Source: Colocasia esculenta
Lineage: Eukaryota; Streptophyta; Magnoliopsida; Alismatales; Araceae
Direction of reading: 5' to 3'
Length of the DNA: 64,000 nucleotides
NCBI GenBank assembly: GCA_014218235.1
Contig: CM024761.1
Location: 91,389,968 to 91,453,967 of the forward strand
Shown here: in pieces, positions 55,291 to 64,000 of the stretch
Position numbering within the stretch: the first letter of the stretch is position 1
How the letters are laid out: the number at the start of each line of letters is the position of its first letter
Notes under the pieces: generated by a model
What the model was told of the DNA's origin: nothing
The model's input: the letters and a program-made list of their open reading frames with translations, nothing else
Database searches by the model: none
Made by a program: the position numbers and the translations under genes

Positions 55291-56003
55291 CAGAGGCAGG
55301 TTGTGCTTCCGCCGCTTCCGTTTTCGCTTTACTGTACCCGTGGCACCTGTGCTAGTTCCCTAGTACGGTCTCACACTAGTCGTTCGCCCGGTGCGCGGCA
55401 CTTGAGGGCTTGTCCCGTGCGAGAGGTTGTTACCGTTACCTGGGACCCCCGTCCTCGGGAGCCTGTCGAGGGAGTACTCCGGGCTACGAGTGTGCTCGAG
55501 TTGGCAGCCACCTAGGCGGACTCTGGAGCTGAGGGGAAAACGGTGGTTAGGACAGTGGCGTGTGAGTCGCTTGCAGAGCTCTCGTGGTTGGTCTGGGACG
55601 CCGAGGACAGTTTGGAGTTCTACCCGGCGCAGGCCAGCCAGTCCTTCTTCTCACTGCCTCGCTCCTCACGGCCCCGGAACCGTTTGGAGAGGTCAGGCGT
55701 GGGACCGTAGTCCGGCCAGACTACGGCGGTTACTGTTGTGTTGCTTGTGTCCTACCTCGCTCTGACGAGATGCGAGGGCCAGGACCTAGGTCGAGGATAA
55801 GACGTCGGTGGACGCGCCTGACCGTTTGACTAGTGGTGGTGCTTTCCGTAGCTAGTGTTCTCTGTCCAGGCGGAGTCCCCTCCGTCTGTGTTTACTAGCC
55901 GTGTGGTGGTCACGACGAGCAGTCGTACGGAGTTTCTGACCGAGAGTACTTTCCGTACCGAGTTAGCTTTAGCTTCGCTTCCGCACTTCCTTTTGTAGGT
56001 AGA

Positions 56004-56014
56004 TATATATATAA
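56004..56014 (+). promoter_or_regulatory. TATA-like box of the E LTR
   Basis: TATATATATAA followed by ACTGTCG, about 500 bp before the LTR end; the 3' LTR has TAATATATAAAC at the matching place. Likely LTR promoter, not proven. Confidence 0.45.
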
Positions 56015-56510
56015 ACTGTCGTCTTTCCTTTATCAAGAGTTGTATGTGTTCCTCTGCCTGTTTAGAGCCAGTAGGAGATTGGTAGTCCCTACTGAGCTTC
56101 TGTTGTGAAGCTCATCCCTCTGTTTTCCAGGTGAGTCTTCTCAGCAGCGGCAGGGCGCGCGTCGGGCGGAGGAGACGGGGCGGTAGTCGAGGTCCCCGTA
56201 GCTAGCAGTGGTTCCCCCTCTCAGTGTACGTCACCCTCGGGGTATGCCCCTAAGGACTTGTCTCTCCCCTTTCCTTACTTGTACTAGTGTGCGTGCGTTG
56301 GGACTGTACTTAGAGCGGTACGCAGCGGTCTCGCTCTACTTTCCTGTTTCCGCTTGTACGCTTCTAGCTCAGCAGTTGACGTTTACTTCCGTTACATATC
56401 CTGTCAGACGCGTGTTATAGCCCTTCCGGGTCCCCCGGATCCGTGGGCGGCGATCGCGAAAATCGGGTCATCGGCATGGGCCGAGGGTCGGGTTCTCGGG
56501 TCGTTACAGT

Positions 56511-56522
56511 TGGTATCAGAGC
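56511..56522 (+). other. Primer binding site of gypsy E
   Basis: TGGTATCAGAGC, perfect initiator tRNA-Met type, two bases after the LTR. Confidence 0.95.
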
Positions 56523-56645
56523 TTGGTCTGACAGGACTTGTAGTGGATCTAAACTGCAACAGTAAGTCCCAACAGTAGTACAAGTACACTGCTAGCCGCT
56601 CGAGAGGTATTTGTAACCTTTGTCAGCTGTGTTGCCGTGTAGGTT

Positions 56646-58141
56646 ATGGCTCCACGTAGGCGCAGTCAGGCTAGGCAACTGGTTGAGCAGCAGGATGAGT
56701 CCGACATGCCCGCTCAGGGCAGGTTCAGGAGGAAGTGTCGTGGAGGAGTCAGTGGCGCAGCCTCAGGGTGCACAGGCAGCAGCAGCAGAGGCAGCGGTAG
56801 CAGGTGGGCAGCAGCAGCAGGAGTACCACCCTCAGCCTCAGCAGTATGCAGACTGGTTTCCCATGGCCGAGCAGTTCTTCAGAGCTATGTACCAGGGAGC
56901 GTGGCAGCCCGGGCAGGCAGCAGCAGGTGGTCAGTTTCCAGTACCTCCCCCAGCCGTACCAGAGCAGCAGGAGGTGGAGCCAGAGGTGGAGCAGCCAGTC
57001 CGCCAGCAGCGGTCGGGTACTGGGAGTACCCGGTCCGGTCAGCGGAGGGCAGCAGTGTCGGAGGCGAGGACCGCTCTTCTTGAGAGGTTCCTGCGTCTTC
57101 GTCCTCCGATGTTCCACGGTGAGTATGATCCAGATAAGGCAGAGAGCTGGACCCATGAGTTGGAGCGCATCTTCGAGACTATGGATTGCGCTGAGGAGGA
57201 TCAGGTTCGTTTGGCAGTATACCAGCTCAAGGGAGCAGCCCATGAGTGGTGGAGAGTTCAGAGGCAGACTCACTTCCAGGGGCAGCGGTTGGACCAGATC
57301 ACTTGGCAGCGGTTTTTGGAGGTCTTCCACGGCGAGTACTTCCCCGACTACGCTCGACGCGAGAGGCGAGACCAGTTCCACGAGTTGGTGCAGGGCGACC
57401 TCACAGTTTCTCAGTACCACCAGAGGTTCGTCCGGTTGTTGAGGCATGTGCCTCATGTAGCAGGCAGTGACCAGGCTTGTGCAGAGAGGTTTATAGCAGG
57501 GCTGAGACCAGACCTGAGGTGGGGTGTGACGGCACACATGTGTACCACCTTGGGAGAGGCCGTGGCGAAGGCCACCGCCTTAGATAGGGAGGGTTGGCAG
57601 CCTCAGCAGCAGCAGCAGCAGCAGGGAGGAGCCTCTCCAGGTCCTCGCCGTACCAGCGTCCAGCAGGCAGCCGCGGTAGTGCGACTTCCTCTTCCTCAGG
57701 CTCGAGCAGTTCCGGTAGCTCTGGAATTCGCTCGCAGTTCAGGAAGTTGTCTACTCGCGGGGGTGGACGGAGCCGTCAGCAGAGGCGTCAGTCCAGGTTT
57801 GCAGAGCAGTCAGTACAGCAGGGTGCTGAGCAGGGCAGTCAGGAGCCAGTGTGCTACACTTGTGGCTTGCCAGGCCACTTTAGGAGGGATTGCCCTAGGG
57901 GGCAAGCTCCGCAGCAGCAGCAGCCAGCACAGTACGCGCAGCAGCCACCTCAGTACCAGTACCCTCCCCAGCAGCAGGCACCGCGTCAGCAGCAGAGAGG
58001 GCAGTACCAGCAGCAGGTCCAGCAGTTCCTGCACCGCAGCAGTACCAGCCGTACCAGCAGCAGCAGCAGTTTCCTCAGCAGCAGTCGCCGCAGCAGCAGC
58101 CCCAGCAGGCGCCGCAGCGTGGACGTGGTCGTGGTCGCGTG
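56646..58141 (+). pseudogene. gag: Gag of gypsy E, two frame shifts
   Basis: Starts MAPRRRSQARQLVEQQDES at 56646, moves to the next frame near 56740, and there holds the retrotransposon gag domain (ERFLRLRPPMFHGEYDPDKAESW, EEDQVRLAVYQLKGAAHEWW, FHGEYFPDYARRERRDQF). A second shift near 57640, in a Gln/CAG-rich tract, returns to the first frame, with zinc knuckle CYTCGLPGHFRRDC (CX2CX4HX4C) around 57850 and a Gln/Pro-rich tail. Because the tract is rich in CAG repeats, all three frames are open for long distances. The shifts look like simple indels in repeats; a sequencing error cannot be excluded. Confidence 0.87.
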
Positions 58142-58590
58142 ATGGCGCTCACCGGGAGCAGGCAGAGGCATCGAACCTGGTGATAGGTACCCTACCTATC
58201 CTTGGCAGAGCTGCTCGTGTTTTGGTTGATCCCGGTGCTTCCTTGTGTTTTGCTTCCGAGGAGTTTTACGAGTCCCTTGCTTGTCACACACCCGAGAGGC
58301 AGTGTGACGTATTGGTCGATCTCCCGTCCGGTGATTGCATGCGTTCCTTTGGTTACCTGGAGGGTGTGACAGTCGAGGTTGAGGGTCACCAGTTGCCGGC
58401 CAGGTTGTACGCGTTGCAGCTTAGCGACTTCGACGTCATCCTGGGCATGGACTGGTTGGAGGCGCACTCAGCCGTGGTTGATTGTTAGAGGAAGACCATT
58501 CGGTTCAAGATACCTGGAGCACCTGTTCTCTACTTTCGAGGTATCCGGTCTACCCGTCGGCCGTTCATTTCTTTCTGTAAGGCTCGTCGT
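58142..58590 (+). pseudogene. pro: Protease of gypsy E, DPG at the active site
   Basis: Retropepsin domain: VIGTLPILGRAARVLVDPGASLCFASEEFY-like core (about 58180-58270) and the late motif DFDVILGMDWL (~58430). The catalytic triad reads Asp-Pro-Gly where related elements have Asp-Ser-Gly, which may reduce or end activity. A TAG at 58486-58488 (after VVDC) separates protease from RT in the same frame; one base change would restore continuity. Confidence 0.87.
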
Positions 58591-60339
58591 TTGATCCGTG
58601 ATGGTTGCGTTGCTTACCTTGCTTCGGTTTGTTCCTTGGAGCCTAGCGGGCCTTCAGTTTTTGATGTGCCAATTGTTTCTGAGTTTTCTGACGTGTTTCC
58701 GGAGGATCTACCTGGGTTGCCGCCTGAGCGAGAGGTAGAGTTCTCCATCGAGCTTTTGCCTGGTACGATGCCCTTGTCTAAGGCACCTTACCGGATGGCC
58801 CCGGCGGAGCTGCGTGAGTTGAAGCGCCAGCTGCAAGAGTTGCTTGAGTTGGGCTTCATTCGTCCGAGCCGTTCGCCGTGGGGTGCGCCTGTTTTGTTCG
58901 TGAGGAAGAAGGATGGTAGTCTTCGTTTGTGCATCGATTATCGGCAGTTGAACCAGGTCACTGTGAAGAACAGGTACCCGTTGCCGAGAATTGATGATTT
59001 GTTTGATCAGTTGCAATCGGCCCGAGTTTTCTCGAAGATCGACTTGAGATCCGGCTACTATCAGCTGCGGATCAGAGAGTCAGATGTTGGTTTGACGGCT
59101 TTCCGTTCCAGGTACGGTCACTTTGAGTTCGTCGTGATGCCGTTTGGGCTGACGAACGCACCTGCAGCATTCATGGATCTGATGCATAGGGTGTTCAGTG
59201 AGTACCTAGACCGCTTTGTTGTTGTTTTTGTTGATGATATTCTGGTCTACTCGTCTTCTGAAGAGGAGCACGAGGAGCACCTGAGGATCGTGCTGGAGAC
59301 CCTGCGGAGTCACCGTCTTTACGCCAAGTTCGACAAGTGCGAATTTTGGCTGAGCGAGGTGCACTTCCTCGGGCACGTGATCTCGGGTTCTGGTGTGGCA
59401 GTGGATCCGGCCAAGGTTGAGGCAGTGTTGTCGTGGGAGCAGCCCACATCAGTTGCAGAGGTCCGCAGTTTTCTGGGTCTGGCAGGTTACTACCGGAGGT
59501 TCATTCAGGATTTCGCCAAGATTGCAGCACCGTTGACTTGGTTGACGAGGCAGGACACCAGGTTTGTTTGGTCAGAGGACTGTGAGCAGAGTTTCCTGGA
59601 GCTGAAGACGAAGTTGACTTCGGCGCCAGTGTTGGTCTTGCCATCGGGCACCGGTGGGTTCGTGGTTTACACCGATGCGTCGAGGACAGGTTTGGGTGCC
59701 GTGCTGATGCAGCATGGTGGGGTCGTTGCCTATGCTTCTCGGCAGCTCAAGAAGCATGAGGAGAACTATCCCACCCACGACTTGGAGCTGGCAGCAGTGG
59801 TGCACGCTCTCAAGTTGTGGAGGCACTACCTGTATGGCGAGGCTTTTCAGATCTTCACCGATCACCAGAGTTTGCAGTATATCTTCACCCAGAGGGATCT
59901 GAACTTGAGGCAGCGCCGATGGATGGAATATTTGAAGGACTATGACCTAACCCTTTCCTATCATCCAGGAAAGGCTAACGTTGTAGCCGATGCTTTGACT
60001 AGGCGCGTGCGCTTGAGTTCGCTGATGGTCAGAGAGTGGAGGTTGTTCGAGGAGCTGTCCCAGGGAGTGTTTGTTCCGTCGAGGACCAGAGACCGTGCAG
60101 TGGCTTCCAGTTTTTCAGTTCGGCCATCACTATTCAGGCAGGTGTTGCAGGCGCAGCGAGCAGATGCAGAGTTAGCAGACATTTTGCGGATGCCGGACGT
60201 TGAGCTCAGCGAAGACAGCGAGGTCAGATTCAGAGGCCGCTTGTACGTTCCAGAGGAGGTTCGTGAGGCAGTGTTGTCAGAGGCTCACAGGTCGAGGTAC
60301 GTCGTTCATCCCGCTCCACCAAGATGTACCATTGTTTGA
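58591..60339 (+). CDS. pol: Reverse transcriptase-RNase H of gypsy E (open 582 codons)
   Basis: Largest open frame of the window. [79 protein letters not shown] and the catalytic VDDILVYS (~59230). RNase [13 protein letters not shown] (Asp), [13 protein letters not shown] (Glu), [12 protein letters not shown] (Asp) and [15 protein letters not shown]. It then leads into the integrase N-terminus ([21 protein letters not shown]). A frameshift at about 60320 (VVHP) sends it to a stop at 60339, while integrase goes on in another frame. The domains look catalytically intact. Confidence 0.92.
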   Translation: MIRDGCVAYLASVCSLEPSGPSVFDVPIVSEFSDVFPEDLPGLPPEREVEFSIELLPGTMPLSKAPYRMAPAELRELKRQLQELLELGFIRPSRSPWGAPVLFVRKKDGSLRLCIDYRQLNQVTVKNRYPLPRIDDLFDQLQSARVFSKIDLRSGYYQLRIRESDVGLTAFRSRYGHFEFVVMPFGLTNAPAAFMDLMHRVFSEYLDRFVVVFVDDILVYSSSEEEHEEHLRIVLETLRSHRLYAKFDKCEFWLSEVHFLGHVISGSGVAVDPAKVEAVLSWEQPTSVAEVRSFLGLAGYYRRFIQDFAKIAAPLTWLTRQDTRFVWSEDCEQSFLELKTKLTSAPVLVLPSGTGGFVVYTDASRTGLGAVLMQHGGVVAYASRQLKKHEENYPTHDLELAAVVHALKLWRHYLYGEAFQIFTDHQSLQYIFTQRDLNLRQRRWMEYLKDYDLTLSYHPGKANVVADALTRRVRLSSLMVREWRLFEELSQGVFVPSRTRDRAVASSFSVRPSLFRQVLQAQRADAELADILRMPDVELSEDSEVRFRGRLYVPEEVREAVLSEAHRSRYVVHPAPPRCTIV

Positions 60340-61532
60340 GGAGGTCATTCTGGTGGCCAGGGATGAAGAGGGGCGTGGCAGAGTTTGTTGCTCGGTGCCT
60401 TACCTGTCAACAGGTGAAGGCTGAGCACCAGCGTCCTGGTGGTGAGTTGCAGCCGTTGCCCATTCCTGTGTGGAAGTGGGACGACATCACCATGGACTTT
60501 GTGGTTGGTTTGCCCCGTACCCCGCAGAGGCATGATGGTATTTGGGTGATTGTGGATCGTTTGACCAAGGCAGCGCATTTCCTTCCGATCAGGATGTCGT
60601 GGTCAGTGGACAGGTTAGCCAGGCTGTACGTGGACAGAGTTGTTTCGTTGCACGGGATCCCAGTTTCAGTCGTTTCAGACAGAGATCCGAGGTTCACGTC
60701 AGGGTTTTGGCGCAGTCTTCAGAGAGCACTGGGTACAGAGTTGAGGTTCAGCACAACGTACCACCCTCAGACAGACGGTCAGTCAGAGCGGACCATTCGG
60801 ACACTGGAGGATATGCTGAGAGCGTGCTGTTTAGACTGGAGCGGCACTTGGGAGTCTCACCTTCCGATGGTAGAGTTCGCATATAACAACAGTTATCACT
60901 CGAGCATCGGAATGGCGCCATACGAGGCTTTGTATGGTCGCTCGTGCAGGACTCCGCTTCACTGGTTCGAGGTTGGTGAGAGGCAGCTTTTAGGGCCAGA
61001 GTTAGTGCAGCAGTGTGCAAAGATAGTCAGTTTGGTCAGGCAGAGGCTTCGGGCAGCGCAGAGTCGGCAGAAGAGTTATGCAGACGTCCGCAGGAGACCG
61101 TTGCAGTTCAGCGTTGGTGACCTTGTTTTCTTGCGGGTCTCGCCGACCAAGGGCGTCATGAGGTTTAGCAGAAAGGGAAAGCTCAGTCCCAGATATATTG
61201 GGCCATTCCCCATTTCTGAGAGGGTCGGCGAGGTAGCTTACAGGCTGAGTCTTCCGGCAGAACTAGCAGGTGTGCACAGCGTTTTCCACGTTTCGCAGCT
61301 CAGGAGGTACGTCGCAGATCCTTCGCACGTGTTGGACTACTCGCAGCTAGAGGTAGCGCCAGACTTGTCAGTGCCAGAGTACCCAGTTAGAGTGATCGAC
61401 CGCAGAGTTCAGCAGTTGCGCAGGAAGCAGATTCCGCTGGTTAAGGTCATTTGGCAGAACCGCGTCGGTGGCGAGGCCACCTGGGAGCGCGAGGATGAGA
61501 TGCTGGAGCAGTTTCCTTACTTGTTTGATTGA
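60324..61532 (+). pseudogene. pol: Integrase of gypsy E with chromodomain-like tail, shifted from RT
   Basis: Open frame to the stop at 61532. Zinc finger [21 protein letters not shown], catalytic TMDFV (Asp), [12 protein letters not shown] (Asp) and [16 protein letters not shown] (Glu), then [30 protein letters not shown], and the chromodomain-like tail [15 protein letters not shown]...[18 protein letters not shown]. The HH part of the zinc finger sits in the preceding frame, so one frameshift near 60320 separates the two. All catalytic residues are present. The family uses the chromodomain to direct integration to heterochromatin, which fits the insertion in another gypsy. Confidence 0.9.
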
Positions 61533-61609
61533 TTGGTATGTGGTGATCTCCCCTTTTGTCGTCTTCCGGGTTGAGACCGAGTTGTTTTCATTTCGAGACG
61601 AAATGTCTT

Positions 61610-61621
61610 AAGGAGGGAGGG
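61610..61621 (+). other. Polypurine tract of gypsy E
   Basis: AAGGAGGGAGGG just before the 3' LTR start, preceded by the GAGACGAAATGTC stretch usual in this lineage. Confidence 0.9.
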
Positions 61622-61622
61622 T

Positions 61623-63816
61623 TGTAACACCCCGGCCCCTTGGGCCCTTGGCCCCGTCCTCTGGGTCGCGGCAGGGCGACTGTCGCGACGTGGTTCCGAC
61701 CGCATCGGTGTCTGGTTCTGTTTGGGATTGCGACATGGGGTATGTCGCCTTCTGGAAGGCGACATGGTCTGTGTCGCCTTCCCATTGCGTCGCCCCAGAC
61801 GCAGTCTGACAGACGTGACAGGCGTCCTTTGTGTCAGTACGGCTCTGGCGGTGTCGGGTGAACGCGACAAGATGGCTGTCGCCTTCACTTTTTCGAATTC
61901 CGAGATTTGACCGTTGTCAGTGGAATTGCGACAGGGGGTATGTCGCCTTCACAGGATCCAGGCTTAAAGCCCGGGCGCCTGAGCCCTTCCCCCTCTCTCG
62001 CGCCTCTCCCTTCCCCCTCTCTTTCTCTCGCCCTCTCGGAGCTTCCGGCGATTTTGGGGTGCCTCCCCCGCGTTGAGGCGGCCGTGCTGAGGAGGGTGTC
62101 GCTTCGTTCGTGCAGGGGTCGCGTTCGTGCCGTGCGGTGCGAGGAGGAGACGTTTCAACCTACGAGAAGGCCCCAACGGGTGCGTTCTTCGCGTGGAGGT
62201 AGGGACGCCCGATCTTCTCGCCCTAAGCATGCTCCCCTTCCCCTTCGTGACGTAGTTTTCTTGTGGTTCGGGGTTGGGAGTGTGAGAACTCCATGCTCGT
62301 GTGAGTGAGGTTTCCTCCGAGCGTAGAATCCATGTTCTTGGGGTATTCGAGGGTGGTTTGTATGTTTAATGGCTTTCTAGCATGATAAGCATGCTCCCCT
62401 CCCCCGTGTGTAGTGTTTTCCCCGTTTCAGGGAGGTTCCCGGAAGAAGAATGTCCGGAACCCCCGACTGGCTTGAAGGCGACACACCCTGTGTCGCCACT
62501 GTCTGGTAAGGCGACGCACCCTGTGTCGCCTTCTGAGTGGTAAAGCGACAGGGCATATGTCGCCTTCTTGAAGGCGACAGGGCCTATGTCGCCTTCTCAG
62601 TCCAGAGGCAGGTTGTGCTTCCGCCGCCTCCGTTTTCGCTTTACTGTACCCGTGGCACCTATGCTAGTTCCCTAGTACGGTCTCACACTAGTCGTTCGCC
62701 CGGTGCGCAGCACTTGAGGGCTTGTCCCGTGCGAGAGGTTGTTACCGTTACCTGGGACCCCTGTCCTCAGGAGCTTGTTGAGGGAGTACTCCGGGCTATG
62801 AGTGTGCTCGAGTTGGCAGCCACCTAGGCGGACTCTGGAGATGAGGGGAAAACGGTGGTTAGGACAGTGGCGTGTGAGTCGCTTGCAGAGCTCTCGTGGT
62901 TGGTCTGGGACGCCGAGGATAGTTTGGAGTTCTACCCGGCGCAGGCCAGCCAGTCCTTCTTCTCATTGCCTCGCTCCTCACGGCCTGGAACCGTTTGGAG
63001 AGGTCAGGCGTGGGACCGTAGTCCGGCCAGACTACGGCGATTACTGTTGTGTTGCTTGTGTCCTACCTCGCTCTGACGAGATGCGAGGGCCAGGACCTAG
63101 GTCGAGGATAAGACGTCGGTGGACGCGCCTGACCGTTTGACTAGTGGTGGTGATTTCCGTAGCTAGTGTTCTCTATCCAGGCGGAGTCCCCTCCGTCTGT
63201 GTTTACTAGCCGTGTGGTGGTCACGACGAGCAGTCGTACGGAGTTTCCGACCGAGAGTACTTTCGGTACCGAGTTAGCTTTAGCTTCACTTCCGCACTTC
63301 CTTTTGTAGGTAGATAATATATAAACTGTCGTCTTTCCTTTATCAAGAGTTGTATGTGTTCCTCTGCCTGTGAGCCAGTAGGAGATTGGTAGTCCCTACT
63401 GAGCTTCTGTTGTGAAGCTCATCCCTCTGTTTTCCAGGTGAGTCTTCTCAGCAGCGGCAGGGCGCGCGTCGGGCGGAGGAGACGGGGCGGTAGTCGAGGT
63501 CCCCGTAGCTAGCAGTGGTTCCCCCTCTCAGTGTACGTCACCCTCGGGGTATGCCCCTAATGGACTTGTCTCTCCCCTTTCCTTACTTGTACTAGTGTGC
63601 GTGCGTTGGGACTGTACTTAGAGCGGTACGCAGCGGTCTCACTCTACTTTCCTGTTTCCGCTTGTATGCTTCTAGCTCAACAGTTGACGTTTACTTCCGT
63701 TACATATCCTGTCAGACGCGTGTTATAGCCCTTCCGGGTCCCCCGGATCCGTGGGCGGCGATCGCGAAAATCGGGTCCTCGGCATGGGCCGAGGGTCGGG
63801 TTCTCGGGTCGTTACA
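61623..63816 (+). repeat. 3' LTR of gypsy E (2194 bp)
   Basis: Nearly identical to 54254-56508. It lacks 64 bp present in the 5' LTR between two copies of GGTATGTCGCCTTC (ending at 54580 and 54644), a repeat-mediated change. Confidence 0.95.
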
Positions 63817-64000
63817 ATCTAGAAACGGCCTAAAAACCCTGTTCATGAGATCCATGAACGCTGCAGGGGCGTTGGTCAATCCGTAAGGAAGAACCAAAAA
63901 CTCATAATGTCCATAACGGGATCGGAATGCCGTCTTGGACACATCCTCACTCCGAATCCTCAACTGATGATAACTAGATCACAAATCAATCTTAGAAAAG
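63817..64000 (-). pseudogene. pol: Reverse transcriptase of gypsy D, N-terminal piece (window edge)
   Basis: On minus from 64000: FSKIDL, a TGA in place of the usual Arg codon (CGA to TGA), [39 protein letters not shown], ending at the TSD. It joins 54253 after removal of element E. The remainder of pol, gag and the other LTR lie beyond the window. Confidence 0.9.

Larger units (their letters stand above)
54254..56508 (+). repeat. 5' LTR of gypsy E (2255 bp)
   Basis: TGTAACACCCCGG...GGTCGTTACA, flanked by the TSD on the left and the PBS on the right. Several frames here (54634-54999, 55303-55515, 55427-55765) are copied in the 3' LTR and have no domain; they are not genes. TATA-like box at 56004. 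Confidence 0.95.
54254..63816 (+). mobile_element. Gypsy element E (Tekay/Del-like), youngest insertion, TSD ATCTA
   Basis: ATCTA at 54249-54253 and 63817-63821. LTRs 54254-56508 and 61623-63816 are nearly identical apart from scattered C/T and G/A changes and one 64-bp indel. PBS, gag, protease, RT, RNase H, integrase with chromodomain-like end and PPT are all present in order. It is much more GC-rich than its surroundings. It interrupts the RT of gypsy D in opposite orientation. A few frameshifts and one stop are the only lesions. Confidence 0.95.
48857..64000 (-). mobile_element. Gypsy element D (A family, chromovirus-like), interrupted by E
   Basis: Minus-strand element with part of RT (64000-63817 and 54253-53799), RNase H, integrase with a chromodomain-like tail, PPT (51891-51905) and a 3.03-kb LTR (48857-51890). 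Gag, protease and the upstream LTR lie right of the window. It carries stops and shifts throughout. Confidence 0.87.

Noticed and set aside
54634..55765. Arg/Ser-rich frames in element E
   Set aside because: They lie wholly in the 5' LTR and recur in the 3' LTR at 61907-63140; GC-rich DNA gives long chance frames.
56749..57537. 263-codon minus-strand frame opposite gypsy E gag
   Set aside because: Shadow of the CAG-rich gag frame; Leu-rich because CAG reads CTG on the other strand.

Overview
The window is plant nuclear DNA made almost entirely of nested retrotransposons; I find no host protein gene, rRNA gene or tRNA gene. The plant assignment rests on Sirevirus-type Ty1/copia elements (initiator-Met PBS, AAAAAGGGGGAGA polypurine tract, env-like third ORF), Tekay/Del-like Ty3/gypsy chromoviruses with a C-terminal chromodomain-like segment, a plant L1-type LINE ending in RNase H, and a Cassandra TRIM with 5S rRNA-derived LTRs. 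A large-genome flowering plant is likely; the species cannot be named from the sequence.

Layout. 1-5541: gag-only Sirevirus derivative G, sitting in 5542-6236, a minus-strand LTR piece of another copia (F), itself inserted in the LTR of gypsy A. 6237-21294: gypsy A (plus), its LTR interrupted by an ORF1-only LINE copy (6731-9281), its gag by a solo copia LTR (10628-12853, TSD AGTTT) and by a non-autonomous LARD-like gypsy (13318-20737, TSD GCAGC). 21295-35054: rearranged copia B, which interrupts the gypsy A protease. It carries a solo gypsy LTR (21858-24927, TSD AAAGA), an LTR fragment in the wrong orientation against the PBS, and a 2.9-kb inversion that cuts both integrase and the env-like ORF. 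35055-48204: a minus-strand LINE split by Sirevirus C (36196-47304, TSD GAAGT). 48205-48842: Cassandra, inserted in the PBS of a gypsy LTR. 48857-64000: gypsy D (minus), split in its reverse transcriptase by gypsy E (54254-63816, TSD ATCTA), the youngest and most intact element.

Nearly all coding regions are pseudogenes. The gypsy A gag is broken by nine in-frame stops that are all TAG, mostly where CAG glutamine is expected, which fits decay of methylated CHG sites. The E RT-RNase H block and a 410-codon ORF of unknown function in B are the longest open frames.

The most interesting signal is regulatory. The LTRs of several unrelated families carry arrays of short palindromes with a TCGA or CG core: ATCGAT in G, TGTCGACA in C, 24-nt hairpins in B and 41-bp palindromes in F, while gypsy E and the LARD carry TGTCGCC and TCGCGA motifs. 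In C the TGTCGACA sites form pairs 20-21 bp apart repeated every 73-74 bp. In G five GTCGAC sites average 21 bp apart. Such two-helical-turn spacing suggests binding of a protein on one DNA face. Some motifs recur inside pol or in internal spacers of the same elements.
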